64,000 bases of DNA from NCBI GenBank assembly GCA_020099315.1, contig CP083650.1:4216001-4280000 (forward strand), read 5' to 3'. This document shows, piece by piece, positions 26,086 through 33,100 of the stretch (positions are counted from its first letter, which is position 1; each line of letters begins with the position of its first letter). Source of the stretch: Citrobacter europaeus. Its GTDB lineage: Bacteria > Pseudomonadota > Gammaproteobacteria > Enterobacterales > Enterobacteriaceae. The notes below the pieces were generated by a model. The model did not search any database. It was given only the letters and a program-made list of their open reading frames with translations, and was not told where the DNA came from. The translations under genes and the position numbers were made by a program.

Positions 26086-27567
26086 ATGAAGAAATTGCTC
26101 CCCATCCTTATCGGCCTGAGCCTGTCGGGGTTCAGTACTTTGAGCCAGGCAGAAAACCTGATGCAGGTTTATCAGCAAGCACGCCTGAGCAACCCGGAAT
26201 TGCGTAAATCCGCCGCCGATCGCGATGCTGCATTCGAAAAAATTAACGAAGCGCGTAGCCCATTACTGCCGCAACTGGGTTTAGGTGCCGATTACACCTA
26301 CAGCAATGGCTACCGTGATGCAAATGGCGTCAACTCCAACGCAACCAGCGCGTCATTACAATTGACTCAGACGCTGTTCGACATGTCTAAATGGCGCGCC
26401 CTGACGCTGCAAGAAAAATCAGCCGGCATCCAGGACGTAACGTATCAGACCGATCAGCAAACGCTGATCCTGAATACCGCTACCGCTTATTTTAAAGTAT
26501 TGAACGCGATTGACGTGCTGTCTTACACTCAGGCGCAAAAAGATGCGGTCTATCGTCAGTTAGATCAGACCACACAGCGTTTTAACGTTGGCCTGGTCGC
26601 CATCACTGACGTGCAAAACGCCCGTTCACAATACGATACCGTGCTGGCGAACGAAGTTACCGCGCGTAACAATCTGGATAACGCTGTGGAAGAGTTGCGT
26701 CAGGTAACCGGTAACTATTATCCGGAACTGGCATCTCTGAACGTTGACGGCTTTAAAACCAACAAACCGCAGGCGGTAAATGCACTGCTGAAAGAAGCAG
26801 AAAACCGCAACCTGACGTTATTGCAGGCGCGTTTGAGCCAGGATCTGGCGCGTGAGCAGATTCGTCAGGCGCAGGATGGTCACTTACCGACCCTGGATTT
26901 GACTGCCTCTACCGGTGTTTCTGATACCTCTTACAGTGGGTCTAAAACCCGTGGTGCAACTGGTTCCCAGTATGACGACAGCAACATGGGCCAGAACAAA
27001 ATCGGTCTGAGCTTCTCGCTGCCGCTGTACCAGGGCGGAATGGTTAACTCGCAGGTGAAACAAGCGCAGTACAACTTTGTTGGCGCGAGCGAACAACTGG
27101 AAAGCGCGCACCGCAGCGTGGTGCAAACCGTGCGTTCTTCGTTCAACAACATTAATGCTTCCATCAGTAGCATTAACGCGTACAAACAAGCGGTTGTCTC
27201 TGCCCAAAGCTCTTTAGATGCAATGGAAGCCGGCTATTCCGTAGGTACCCGTACCATCGTGGATGTATTGGATGCCACCACCACGCTGTACAACGCTAAG
27301 CAACAGCTGGCTAATGCGCGTTATACCTATCTTATTAATCAGCTTAACGTCAAATCTGCGCTCGGTACGCTGAACGAGCAGGATCTGGTGGCGCTGAACA
27401 ATACGCTGGGTAAACCGATCCCAACTTCTCCGGATAGCGTAGCACCGCAAAATCCGCAGCAAGATGCCGCGGTGAATGACTTTAACAGCACGGGCAATAT
27501 GCCTGCGGCTCAGCCAACGGCCGCACGTTCAACCAGCAGCAACGGCAACAACCCGTTCCGTAACTGA
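26086..27567 (+). CDS. tolC: Outer membrane efflux channel TolC
   Basis: This 493-residue outer-membrane protein forms a trimeric channel-tunnel used by AcrAB and other tripartite pumps and by type I secretion. A signal peptide ends at SQA-ENL (residue 22), followed by two pseudo-repeats of the outer membrane efflux domain, including GVSDTSYSGSKTRG and LVAITDVQNARSQYD. I chose the second ATG (MKKLLPIL) because AAGGA sits 6 bases before it and it gives the E. coli length. The C-terminal tail after about residue 450 is the most variable part, ending SNGNNPFRN. ygiB and ygiC follow on the same strand. Confidence 0.98.
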   Translation: MKKLLPILIGLSLSGFSTLSQAENLMQVYQQARLSNPELRKSAADRDAAFEKINEARSPLLPQLGLGADYTYSNGYRDANGVNSNATSASLQLTQTLFDMSKWRALTLQEKSAGIQDVTYQTDQQTLILNTATAYFKVLNAIDVLSYTQAQKDAVYRQLDQTTQRFNVGLVAITDVQNARSQYDTVLANEVTARNNLDNAVEELRQVTGNYYPELASLNVDGFKTNKPQAVNALLKEAENRNLTLLQARLSQDLAREQIRQAQDGHLPTLDLTASTGVSDTSYSGSKTRGATGSQYDDSNMGQNKIGLSFSLPLYQGGMVNSQVKQAQYNFVGASEQLESAHRSVVQTVRSSFNNINASISSINAYKQAVVSAQSSLDAMEAGYSVGTRTIVDVLDATTTLYNAKQQLANARYTYLINQLNVKSALGTLNEQDLVALNNTLGKPIPTSPDSVAPQNPQQDAAVNDFNSTGNMPAAQPTAARSTSSNGNNPFRN

Positions 27568-27574
27568 TGCTGAT

Positions 27575-27594
27575 GACGGGGCTTCGGCCCCGTC
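27575..27594 (+). terminator. Stem-loop after tolC
   Basis: A perfect 8-bp stem GACGGGGC/GCCCCGTC with a UUCG tetraloop starts 8 bases after the tolC stop. It lacks a T-run, so it may stabilise the tolC 3' end or only partly reduce read-through into ygiB. Confidence 0.65.
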
Positions 27595-27714
27595 TGAACG
27601 TAAGACAACGTAAAGATCCGCCTCTTCTTCCGCATTCTCGCCTCTTCCCGCTTCAATTTCGACCAGTCATCCTCTATTCTGAGCAGAGTTACCACTGGGT
27701 CCTGGAAGACATAA

Positions 27715-28392
27715 ATGAAACGGACAAAATCTATACATCACGCCTCGTTCCGCAAAAGCTGGAGCGCACGCCACCTGACTCCTGTCGCTTTGGCAGTTAC
27801 CGCTGTGTTTATGCTCGCGGGCTGTGAAAAGAGTGACGAAACGGTTTCGCTTTATCAGAACGCGGACGACTGCTCTGCAGCTAATCCGGGTAAAAGCGCC
27901 GAATGTACCACCGCGTTTAACAATGCGCTGAAAGAAGCTGAACGCACCGCGCCAAAATACGCCACTCGCGAAGACTGTATCGCTGAATTTGGCGAAGGCC
28001 AGTGCCAGCAGGCACCTGCACAGGCAGGTATGGCGCCGACCGGTGAAGGTCAGGCTCAGGCGCAGAATCAAAGCAGCGGCAGCTTCTGGATGCCGCTGAT
28101 GGCCGGTTATATGATGGGCCGCATGATGGGTGGCGGTATGGGTGCTCAGCAGCCGCTGTTCAGCTCGAAAAATCCGGCCAGCCCGGCATACGGCAAATAT
28201 ACGGATGCAGGCGGCAAAAACTACGGCGCAGCAACGCCGGGTCGCACCATGACCGTACCGAAAACCGCCATGGCGCCGAAACCGGCCACCACCTCTACCG
28301 TAACCCGCGGTGGATTTGGCGAATCTGTGGCTAAACAGAGCACCATGCAGCGTAGCGCAAGCGGTACCACCACACGTTCAATGGGCGGCTGA
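27715..28392 (+). CDS. ygiB: YgiB family protein (DUF1190), putative lipoprotein
   Basis: This 225-residue protein has a basic N-terminus, one hydrophobic segment and a lipobox-like LAGC (Cys37). The mature part has paired Cys residues (DDCSAANPGKSAEC and REDCIAEF...GQC), a Met/Gly-rich hydrophobic patch (MAGYMMGRMMGGGMG, about 138-152) and a Ser/Thr-rich tail. In E. coli it is in the tolC-ygiBC operon and contributes to the tolC phenotype; its molecular role is unknown. ygiC starts 5 bases later. Confidence 0.9.
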   Translation: MKRTKSIHHASFRKSWSARHLTPVALAVTAVFMLAGCEKSDETVSLYQNADDCSAANPGKSAECTTAFNNALKEAERTAPKYATREDCIAEFGEGQCQQAPAQAGMAPTGEGQAQAQNQSSGSFWMPLMAGYMMGRMMGGGMGAQQPLFSSKNPASPAYGKYTDAGGKNYGAATPGRTMTVPKTAMAPKPATTSTVTRGGFGESVAKQSTMQRSASGTTTRSMGG

Positions 28393-28397
28393 CCGTC

Positions 28398-29558
28398 ATG
28401 GAAAGAGTCAGTATTGTTGAGCGCCCGGACTGGCGCGATAAAGCCACCGAATACGGTTTCAACTTTCACACGATGTACGGCGAGCCGTACTGGTGTGAAG
28501 ACGCGTACTACAAGCTCACGCTTGCTCAGGTCGAAAAGCTGGAAGAGGTCACCGCAGAGCTGCATCAGATGTGCCTCAAAGTGGTGGAACGGGTCATCGC
28601 CAGCGATGAGCTGATGACGAAGTTTCGCATTCCGAAGCATACCTGGGGCTTTGTCCGCCAGTCCTGGCAGACACAGCAACCGTCGCTCTACTCGCGCCTC
28701 GATCTGGCGTGGGACGGTACGGGTGAGCCTAAGCTTTTAGAAAACAACGCCGATACGCCAACCTCACTGTACGAAGCCGCGTTTTTCCAGTGGATCTGGC
28801 TGGAAGATCAGCTCAATGCAGGCAATCTGCCGGAAGGCAGCGATCAGTTCAATAGTTTGCAGGAAAAACTGATCGAGCGTTTCACCGAGCTGCGTGAGCA
28901 GTATGGTTTTCAACTGCTACATCTGACCTGCTGTCGCGATACGGTGGAAGATCGCGGTACGATCCAGTATCTGCAGGATTGCGCTGCCGAAGCTGAAATC
29001 GCCACTGAATTCCTCTATGTCGAAGATATCGGTCTTGGTGAAAAAGGCCAGTTCACGGATATGCAGGATCAGGTCATTGCTAACCTGTTCAAGCTGTATC
29101 CGTGGGAATTCATGCTGCGTGAAATGTTCTCCACCAAGCTGGAAGATGCCGGTGTTCGCTGGCTGGAACCAGCCTGGAAGAGCATCATCTCCAACAAAGC
29201 GCTGTTACCGCTGTTGTGGGAAATGTTCCCTGATCATCCGAACCTGCTGCCTGCGTATTTCGCCGAAGATGACTATCCGCAGATGGAAAAATTCGTCGTC
29301 AAGCCGATCTTCTCGCGTGAAGGCGCTAACGTTTCCATTATCGAAAACGGTAAAACGATCGAAGCAGTGGAAGGACCGTACGGTGAAGAAGGTATGATCG
29401 TCCAGCAGTTCCATCAGCTACCGAAGTTTGGCGACAGCTATATGCTGATCGGCAGCTGGCTGATCAACGATCAACCTGCGGGTATCGGCATTCGCGAAGA
29501 CCGCGCGTTGATCACGCAGGATCTCTCGCGTTTCTATCCGCATATTTTTGTCGAATGA
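28398..29558 (+). CDS. ygiC: ATP-grasp protein YgiC (glutathionylspermidine synthase-like)
   Basis: This 386-residue cytoplasmic protein is homologous to the C-terminal synthetase domain of glutathionylspermidine synthetase. Typical motifs are LDLAWDGTGEPKLLENNADTP near residue 100, ENNADTPTSLYEA, FVVKPIFSREGANV and the C-terminal GSWLINDQPAGIGIRED. The family makes amide bonds with ATP, but the YgiC substrate is not known. It follows ygiB so closely that the two must be co-expressed. Confidence 0.93.
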   Translation: MERVSIVERPDWRDKATEYGFNFHTMYGEPYWCEDAYYKLTLAQVEKLEEVTAELHQMCLKVVERVIASDELMTKFRIPKHTWGFVRQSWQTQQPSLYSRLDLAWDGTGEPKLLENNADTPTSLYEAAFFQWIWLEDQLNAGNLPEGSDQFNSLQEKLIERFTELREQYGFQLLHLTCCRDTVEDRGTIQYLQDCAAEAEIATEFLYVEDIGLGEKGQFTDMQDQVIANLFKLYPWEFMLREMFSTKLEDAGVRWLEPAWKSIISNKALLPLLWEMFPDHPNLLPAYFAEDDYPQMEKFVVKPIFSREGANVSIIENGKTIEAVEGPYGEEGMIVQQFHQLPKFGDSYMLIGSWLINDQPAGIGIREDRALITQDLSRFYPHIFVE

Positions 29559-29565
29559 TTGAGAG

Positions 29566-29640
29566 TGCCGGGTAGCGGCTCCGCCTTACCCGGCCTTCAG
29601 CATGAACTTAATGCCCGATAAGCGTAGCGCCAGCGGGCAT
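29566..29640. repeat. BIME: two REP units
   Basis: Two REP-type hairpins, GCCGGGT...ACCCGGC and GCCCGAT...GCGGGC, lie between the convergent ygiC and ygiD. Confidence 0.75.
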
Positions 29641-29643
29641 ACT

Positions 29644-30432
29644 TCATCCGACCTGAACCGACAACATGCTCAAACTTCCCATCTCAATCCCATCAACAGG
29701 AATAGTCACCGGCTCTTTGCCATCCCACGCGCCTAATACATACAGCAGCGGCAGATAGTGATCCGGCGTCGGGTTTGATAACGATCCACCTTCATGATCG
29801 AGATAGTTCACCAGTGGGTGCTGTTCAACCGGTCCCTGCCATGTCAGGTTTGCCTTAACATAATCATTGAATGAGGTTGCCCATGGATACGGCGTGTTTT
29901 CACCGTGCCAACGCGCAGTACGCAAGTTATGTACCACGTTACCGCTGGCTACCAGCATAATACCCTCATCACGCAGCGCCGCCAGCTTGCGACCCATCTC
30001 AAAATGCCAGGCTGCGGGTTTAGTGCTGTCAATGCTCAGTTGCACCATCGGAATATCCGCATTCGGGTACATCTTGATCAGCACGCCCCATGAACCGTGG
30101 TCAAAGCCCCACGCCTCTTTATCTAAAGTAACGGGCACCGGTGCCAGCAGGTCAACCAGATGCTGTGCCAGTTCAGGTGAACCGGGAGCCGGGTAATGCG
30201 TGTCATACAGCGCCTGCGGAAAACCGCCAAAATCGTGGATCGTTTTAGGCGCTTCCATCGCCGTCACGCCCGTGCCACGGGTGAACCAATGCGCCGAGAC
30301 AACCACAATGGCTTTCGGACGCGGCAACGTTTCCCCCAGTTGCTGCCAGGCACGGGTATAAACGTTATCTTCCAGAACATTCATCGGGCTACCATGGCCC
30401 AAAAACAATGCTGGCATACGAGTTGAAGACAT
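29644..30432 (-). CDS. ygiD: 4,5-DOPA-extradiol-dioxygenase-like protein YgiD
   Basis: This 262-residue LigB-type extradiol dioxygenase uses a single metal ion. E. coli YgiD converts L-DOPA to betalamic-acid-type products in vitro; its natural substrate is unclear. The metal ligands are recognisable in LFLGHGSPMNV, VSAHWFTRG, WGFDHGSWG and GNVVHNLR. I chose the ATG at 30432, which has AAGGA 7 bases upstream. An in-frame start 14 codons earlier lacks such a site. It diverges from zupT. Confidence 0.94.
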   Translation of the reverse strand: MSSTRMPALFLGHGSPMNVLEDNVYTRAWQQLGETLPRPKAIVVVSAHWFTRGTGVTAMEAPKTIHDFGGFPQALYDTHYPAPGSPELAQHLVDLLAPVPVTLDKEAWGFDHGSWGVLIKMYPNADIPMVQLSIDSTKPAAWHFEMGRKLAALRDEGIMLVASGNVVHNLRTARWHGENTPYPWATSFNDYVKANLTWQGPVEQHPLVNYLDHEGGSLSNPTPDHYLPLLYVLGAWDGKEPVTIPVDGIEMGSLSMLSVQVG

Positions 30433-30579
30433 GATGATATCCTTACTGAGGGAGTCATTTTGATACCACCACAATACGCTTATTCGGTTGATGAAGAACT
30501 CAGATAACCATGATGAAGATCATCAGTTATTTTGACGATCTAATCCGCAAAGCAGATTGATAAGGAGTTTTATTTGTCG

Positions 30580-31353
30580 ATGTCAGTACCTTTACTTCTG
30601 ACTTTACTGGCAGGTGCCGCCACGTTTATCGGCGCATTTCTCGGCGTGTTAGGGCAAAAGCCCTCCAACCGCGTTCTCGCCTTTTCTTTAGGCTTCGCCG
30701 CCGGGATTATGTTACTGATCTCACTGATGGAGATGCTACCAGCTGCGCTGGCCGCTGTAGGCATGTCACCGGTATTAGGCTACGGAATGTTCATCGTTGG
30801 CTTACTGGGCTACTTTGGCCTGGACCGTCTATTGCCGCACGCGCACCCTCAGGATCTGGTACAGAAAACAACGCAGCCTCTGCCCGGCTCTATTAAACGA
30901 ACCGCAATTTTATTAACGCTCGGCATCAGCCTGCACAACTTTCCGGAAGGGATCGCAACGTTTGTTACCGCCAGCAGCAACCTCGAGCTGGGCTTTGGTA
31001 TTGCCCTTGCCGTCGCATTACACAATATTCCTGAAGGATTAGCCGTTGCGGGTCCGGTCTATGCCGCTACAGGCTCCAAACGTACGGCGATATTCTGGGC
31101 CGGGATCTCGGGCATGGCGGAAATACTGGGCGGCGTACTGGCGTGGTTAATTCTGGGGAGCTTAATCTCACCGGTGGTGATGGCGGCAATAATGGCGGCA
31201 GTTGCAGGTATTATGGTGGCGCTGTCCGTCGATGAACTCATGCCGTTGGCAAAAGAGATCGACCCGAATAATAATCCCAGTTATGGGGTACTTTGCGGCA
31301 TGTCGGTGATGGGGTTAAGTCTCGTCATCCTCCAGTCCATGGGAATCGGCTAA
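30580..31353 (+). CDS. zupT: Zinc/divalent metal transporter ZupT
   Basis: This 257-residue ZIP-family inner-membrane transporter imports Zn2+, Fe2+, Mn2+ and Co2+. Eight hydrophobic segments are seen, and the metal pathway is marked by SLHNFPEG and ALHNIPEG in helices 4 and 5. The annotated E. coli start corresponds to the ATG at 30580. However, TAAGGAG lies only 6 bases before an in-frame TTG at 30574 and 12 before the ATG, so the true product may be two residues longer. Confidence 0.95.
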   Translation: MSVPLLLTLLAGAATFIGAFLGVLGQKPSNRVLAFSLGFAAGIMLLISLMEMLPAALAAVGMSPVLGYGMFIVGLLGYFGLDRLLPHAHPQDLVQKTTQPLPGSIKRTAILLTLGISLHNFPEGIATFVTASSNLELGFGIALAVALHNIPEGLAVAGPVYAATGSKRTAIFWAGISGMAEILGGVLAWLILGSLISPVVMAAIMAAVAGIMVALSVDELMPLAKEIDPNNNPSYGVLCGMSVMGLSLVILQSMGIG

Positions 31354-31361
31354 TTCATAGG

Positions 31362-31394
31362 GCGGATGCCACCCTGCTAATTTACAGCATCCGC
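31362..31394. repeat. Inverted repeat after zupT
   Basis: Perfect 8-bp arms GCGGATGC/GCATCCGC flank 17 bases between the convergent zupT and the small membrane protein gene. It is probably a degenerate REP or a bidirectional hairpin. Confidence 0.5.
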
Positions 31395-31418
31395 TCATCC
31401 ATAGCAGAACGTGAAGGA

Positions 31419-31595
31419 CTATTCCTGTTCCTTAACCGCGCTGTTATCCTCGCCAGAATGACGAAAGAGTTTGTTTCGCGCCTCGAGTAATGCATCCCGA
31501 TCTTGCCGAAATGCCCGACAATAACGCTTCATATGGCAATAATAACCAACCGCAACGAGTGCAATTAATACAATCCAGTACCAGGCAATAAACAT
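31419..31595 (-). CDS. Small single-span membrane protein
   Basis: This is a 58-residue protein with one membrane helix (about residues 3-18, with WYWIVLIALVAVGYY) and a charged, helical cytoplasmic tail (RYCRAFRQDRDALLEARNK). I cannot name it. The ATG at 31595 has AAGGG 7 bases upstream, while an in-frame ATG pair 9 codons earlier has no ribosome binding site. It sits alone between zupT and an AT-rich gap. Small proteins of this kind are often real, but only conservation would prove it. Confidence 0.6.
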   Translation of the reverse strand: MFIAWYWIVLIALVAVGYYCHMKRYCRAFRQDRDALLEARNKLFRHSGEDNSAVKEQE

Positions 31596-31695
31596 TCTTT
31601 TACCCTTAAAATTTAACATCATTAAACATTTAACGTTAAAATTTTACACAACCTTATTCTGACATACTCCTATAGTGGCATATTCCTCAAACAAA

Positions 31696-31715
31696 TATAT
31701 GATTTCGATCATATA
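31696..31715. promoter_or_regulatory. Perfect 20-base palindrome
   Basis: TATATGAT and ATCATATA flank a TTCG centre in AT-rich sequence upstream of the small membrane protein gene. It could be a regulator-binding site or a tetraloop hairpin; no known operator was matched. Confidence 0.35.
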
Positions 31716-31948
31716 AACCAGCAGCTATGCCAATAGCCAACGGCGTTACAAAAAATAGACCAATATTGATAAACCCATACTTCACAGTAATAAATAAACC
31801 CTTAATCCAGGGTACACATACCATTCAAATATATAAAAATATTAGCACGTTAAATAATACACTCTGTCAAAACTAATGCGCCTGTCATCAAATTAGTTTT
31901 ATCAATATGGTTTTGATTTCATCGACATCATAAGAACATGATAAAAAT

Positions 31949-32087
31949 GGTATTTGCGAACGAATAACCTGCAACCAGATTGTTGCTATTGGTTATGAGC
32001 GCTGACTGGGGAGTGGGAGGTGGTCAAAGCCAAACAAACTGCAGAGTAAACCAAGGCAGAGGTCTGTAATCAGACTTCTGCTTTTCT
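31949..32087 (+). ncRNA. Candidate structured small RNA
   Basis: Three consecutive stem-loops are predicted on the plus strand. The first combines ATAACC/GGTTAT and GCAAC/GTTGC (31964-31996). The second is a 5-bp stem TGACT/GGTCA exposing a G-rich loop with two GGA motifs (32003-32026). The third is a strong intrinsic terminator (32056-32087). A weak promoter, TTGATT with an 18-base spacer and CATGAT, lies at 31913-31942 and sets the approximate 5' end. No open reading frame explains the structure and I do not recognise a known sRNA. Confidence 0.42.
32056..32087 (+). terminator. Intrinsic terminator of the candidate RNA
   Basis: An 11-bp stem GCAGAGGTCTG/CAGACTTCTGC with one G-U pair and a TAAT loop is directly followed by TTTTCT. 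No protein gene precedes it on this strand within 700 bases. Confidence 0.72.
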
Positions 32088-32469
32088 CACAATAGCTATA
32101 CAATTCAAGTGTTAGTGCTTCTTCGAGTTAAAAACATTTCACATATATATCCCCCTAACACCAACGATAATTTTTCCATATTGATATATTCTGATTTTCA
32201 GAAACATAGTGCATCCAACTCACATTTTTAAAAAAATGTCTTTCTGCCCTTAATACAAGAAAACATAATAAACCATCACACATTCCGATTCTTAATACCA
32301 AAGCAAATATAATATTTATATTATATATGATTATTTAATTGGTAGCGCGTCAAATTCTGAATTCAGTACGAGCACGAACATTCTGGGAATATCTGATGAT
32401 ATAATTTTTTAAAAGGCCTCGTGCCTTAACTTGTATATCAAGGATATTTTCATCACTAAAGGAATGTAT

Positions 32470-33033
32470 ATGAAATCAGCAAATAAGGCGCTGTTAGCAC
32501 TGGCCATCACCGCACTAACCTCCGGCTATGCCTTCGCCGATGTTGATGGCGGTAGCGGCAAAATCACCTTCACCGGTACTATCATCAATGCCCCATGCGC
32601 TATCCTGCCTGAAGATATTGATAAGCAGGTCGAACTGGGTGAAGTACCTGCCTCCTACATTAATGCTAACGGGCATTCTGATGCGGTAGATTCCAGCCTG
32701 CATTTAATCAACTGCGACCTGCCAAACTCAGACAACGGTAGCGGCGTAGCCGTGAGCAAAGTCGATGTCACCTTCAACAGCGACAGCGTTACAACGGAAG
32801 ACACCAGCCTGCTAAGCAACACTTTCGCCAGCGGCGCGCAGAATGTTGGTGTACGTTTGCTCGATAAAACGAGTGCCAATATTACTCTGGGTACCGCAAA
32901 GACCATTGATTTAAGCGCAGGTTCTGCGACCCAAATTCTGCCCTTTATGGCCTATATGCAAAAAGTGGGCGCAACGGATGTCACCGTGGGCGCCGTCGCC
33001 GCAACGGCAACCTACAGACTTACCTATAAGTAA
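32470..33033 (+). CDS. Fimbrial major subunit (YgiL-like pilin)
   Basis: This 187-residue secreted pilin has a signal peptide ending AFA-D at residue 23, two Cys (in NAPCAIL and INCDLPN) that form the pilin disulphide, and a C-terminal strand ATYRLTYK with the penultimate Tyr used in donor-strand exchange. It is the first gene of a four-gene chaperone-usher operon that corresponds in position and order to E. coli ygiL-yqiGHI. I chose the ATG at 32470, which has AAAGGA 6 bases upstream; an ATG two codons earlier and a TTG further up are less likely. The long AT-rich leader suggests tight regulation. Confidence 0.88.
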   Translation: MKSANKALLALAITALTSGYAFADVDGGSGKITFTGTIINAPCAILPEDIDKQVELGEVPASYINANGHSDAVDSSLHLINCDLPNSDNGSGVAVSKVDVTFNSDSVTTEDTSLLSNTFASGAQNVGVRLLDKTSANITLGTAKTIDLSAGSATQILPFMAYMQKVGATDVTVGAVAATATYRLTYK

Positions 33034-33100
33034 GCACGCAATGGTGGCCGGATGGCCACCATCTAACACTTGCATCGACTGGGTATAGGTAAGGATTGCC

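Larger units (their letters stand above)
31596..32469. other. AT-rich intergenic region before the fimbrial operon
   Basis: I find no convincing protein gene in these roughly 870 bases. They hold several inverted repeats: an 8-bp stem around TTCG at 31696-31715, a 9-bp pair AAAACTAAT/ATTAGTTTT at 31869-31900, and an A/T-only hairpin at about 32306-32325. There is also a candidate structured RNA (31949-32087), and the promoter of the pilin gene should lie near the 3' end. The low GC content is typical of H-NS-bound fimbrial regions. Confidence 0.6.

Noticed and set aside
27567..27827. 86-codon open frame between tolC and ygiB, resembling the old ygiA annotation
   Set aside because: It overlaps the 5' half of ygiB in another frame, lacks a good ribosome binding site and shows no domain. 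It could be translated by coupling to the tolC stop, but the sequence alone does not support it.
31596..32469. Possible invertible fim-type switch
   Set aside because: No matching pair of inverted repeats about 300 bases apart and no fimB/fimE-type recombinase are present; the inverted repeats seen are short-range hairpins.
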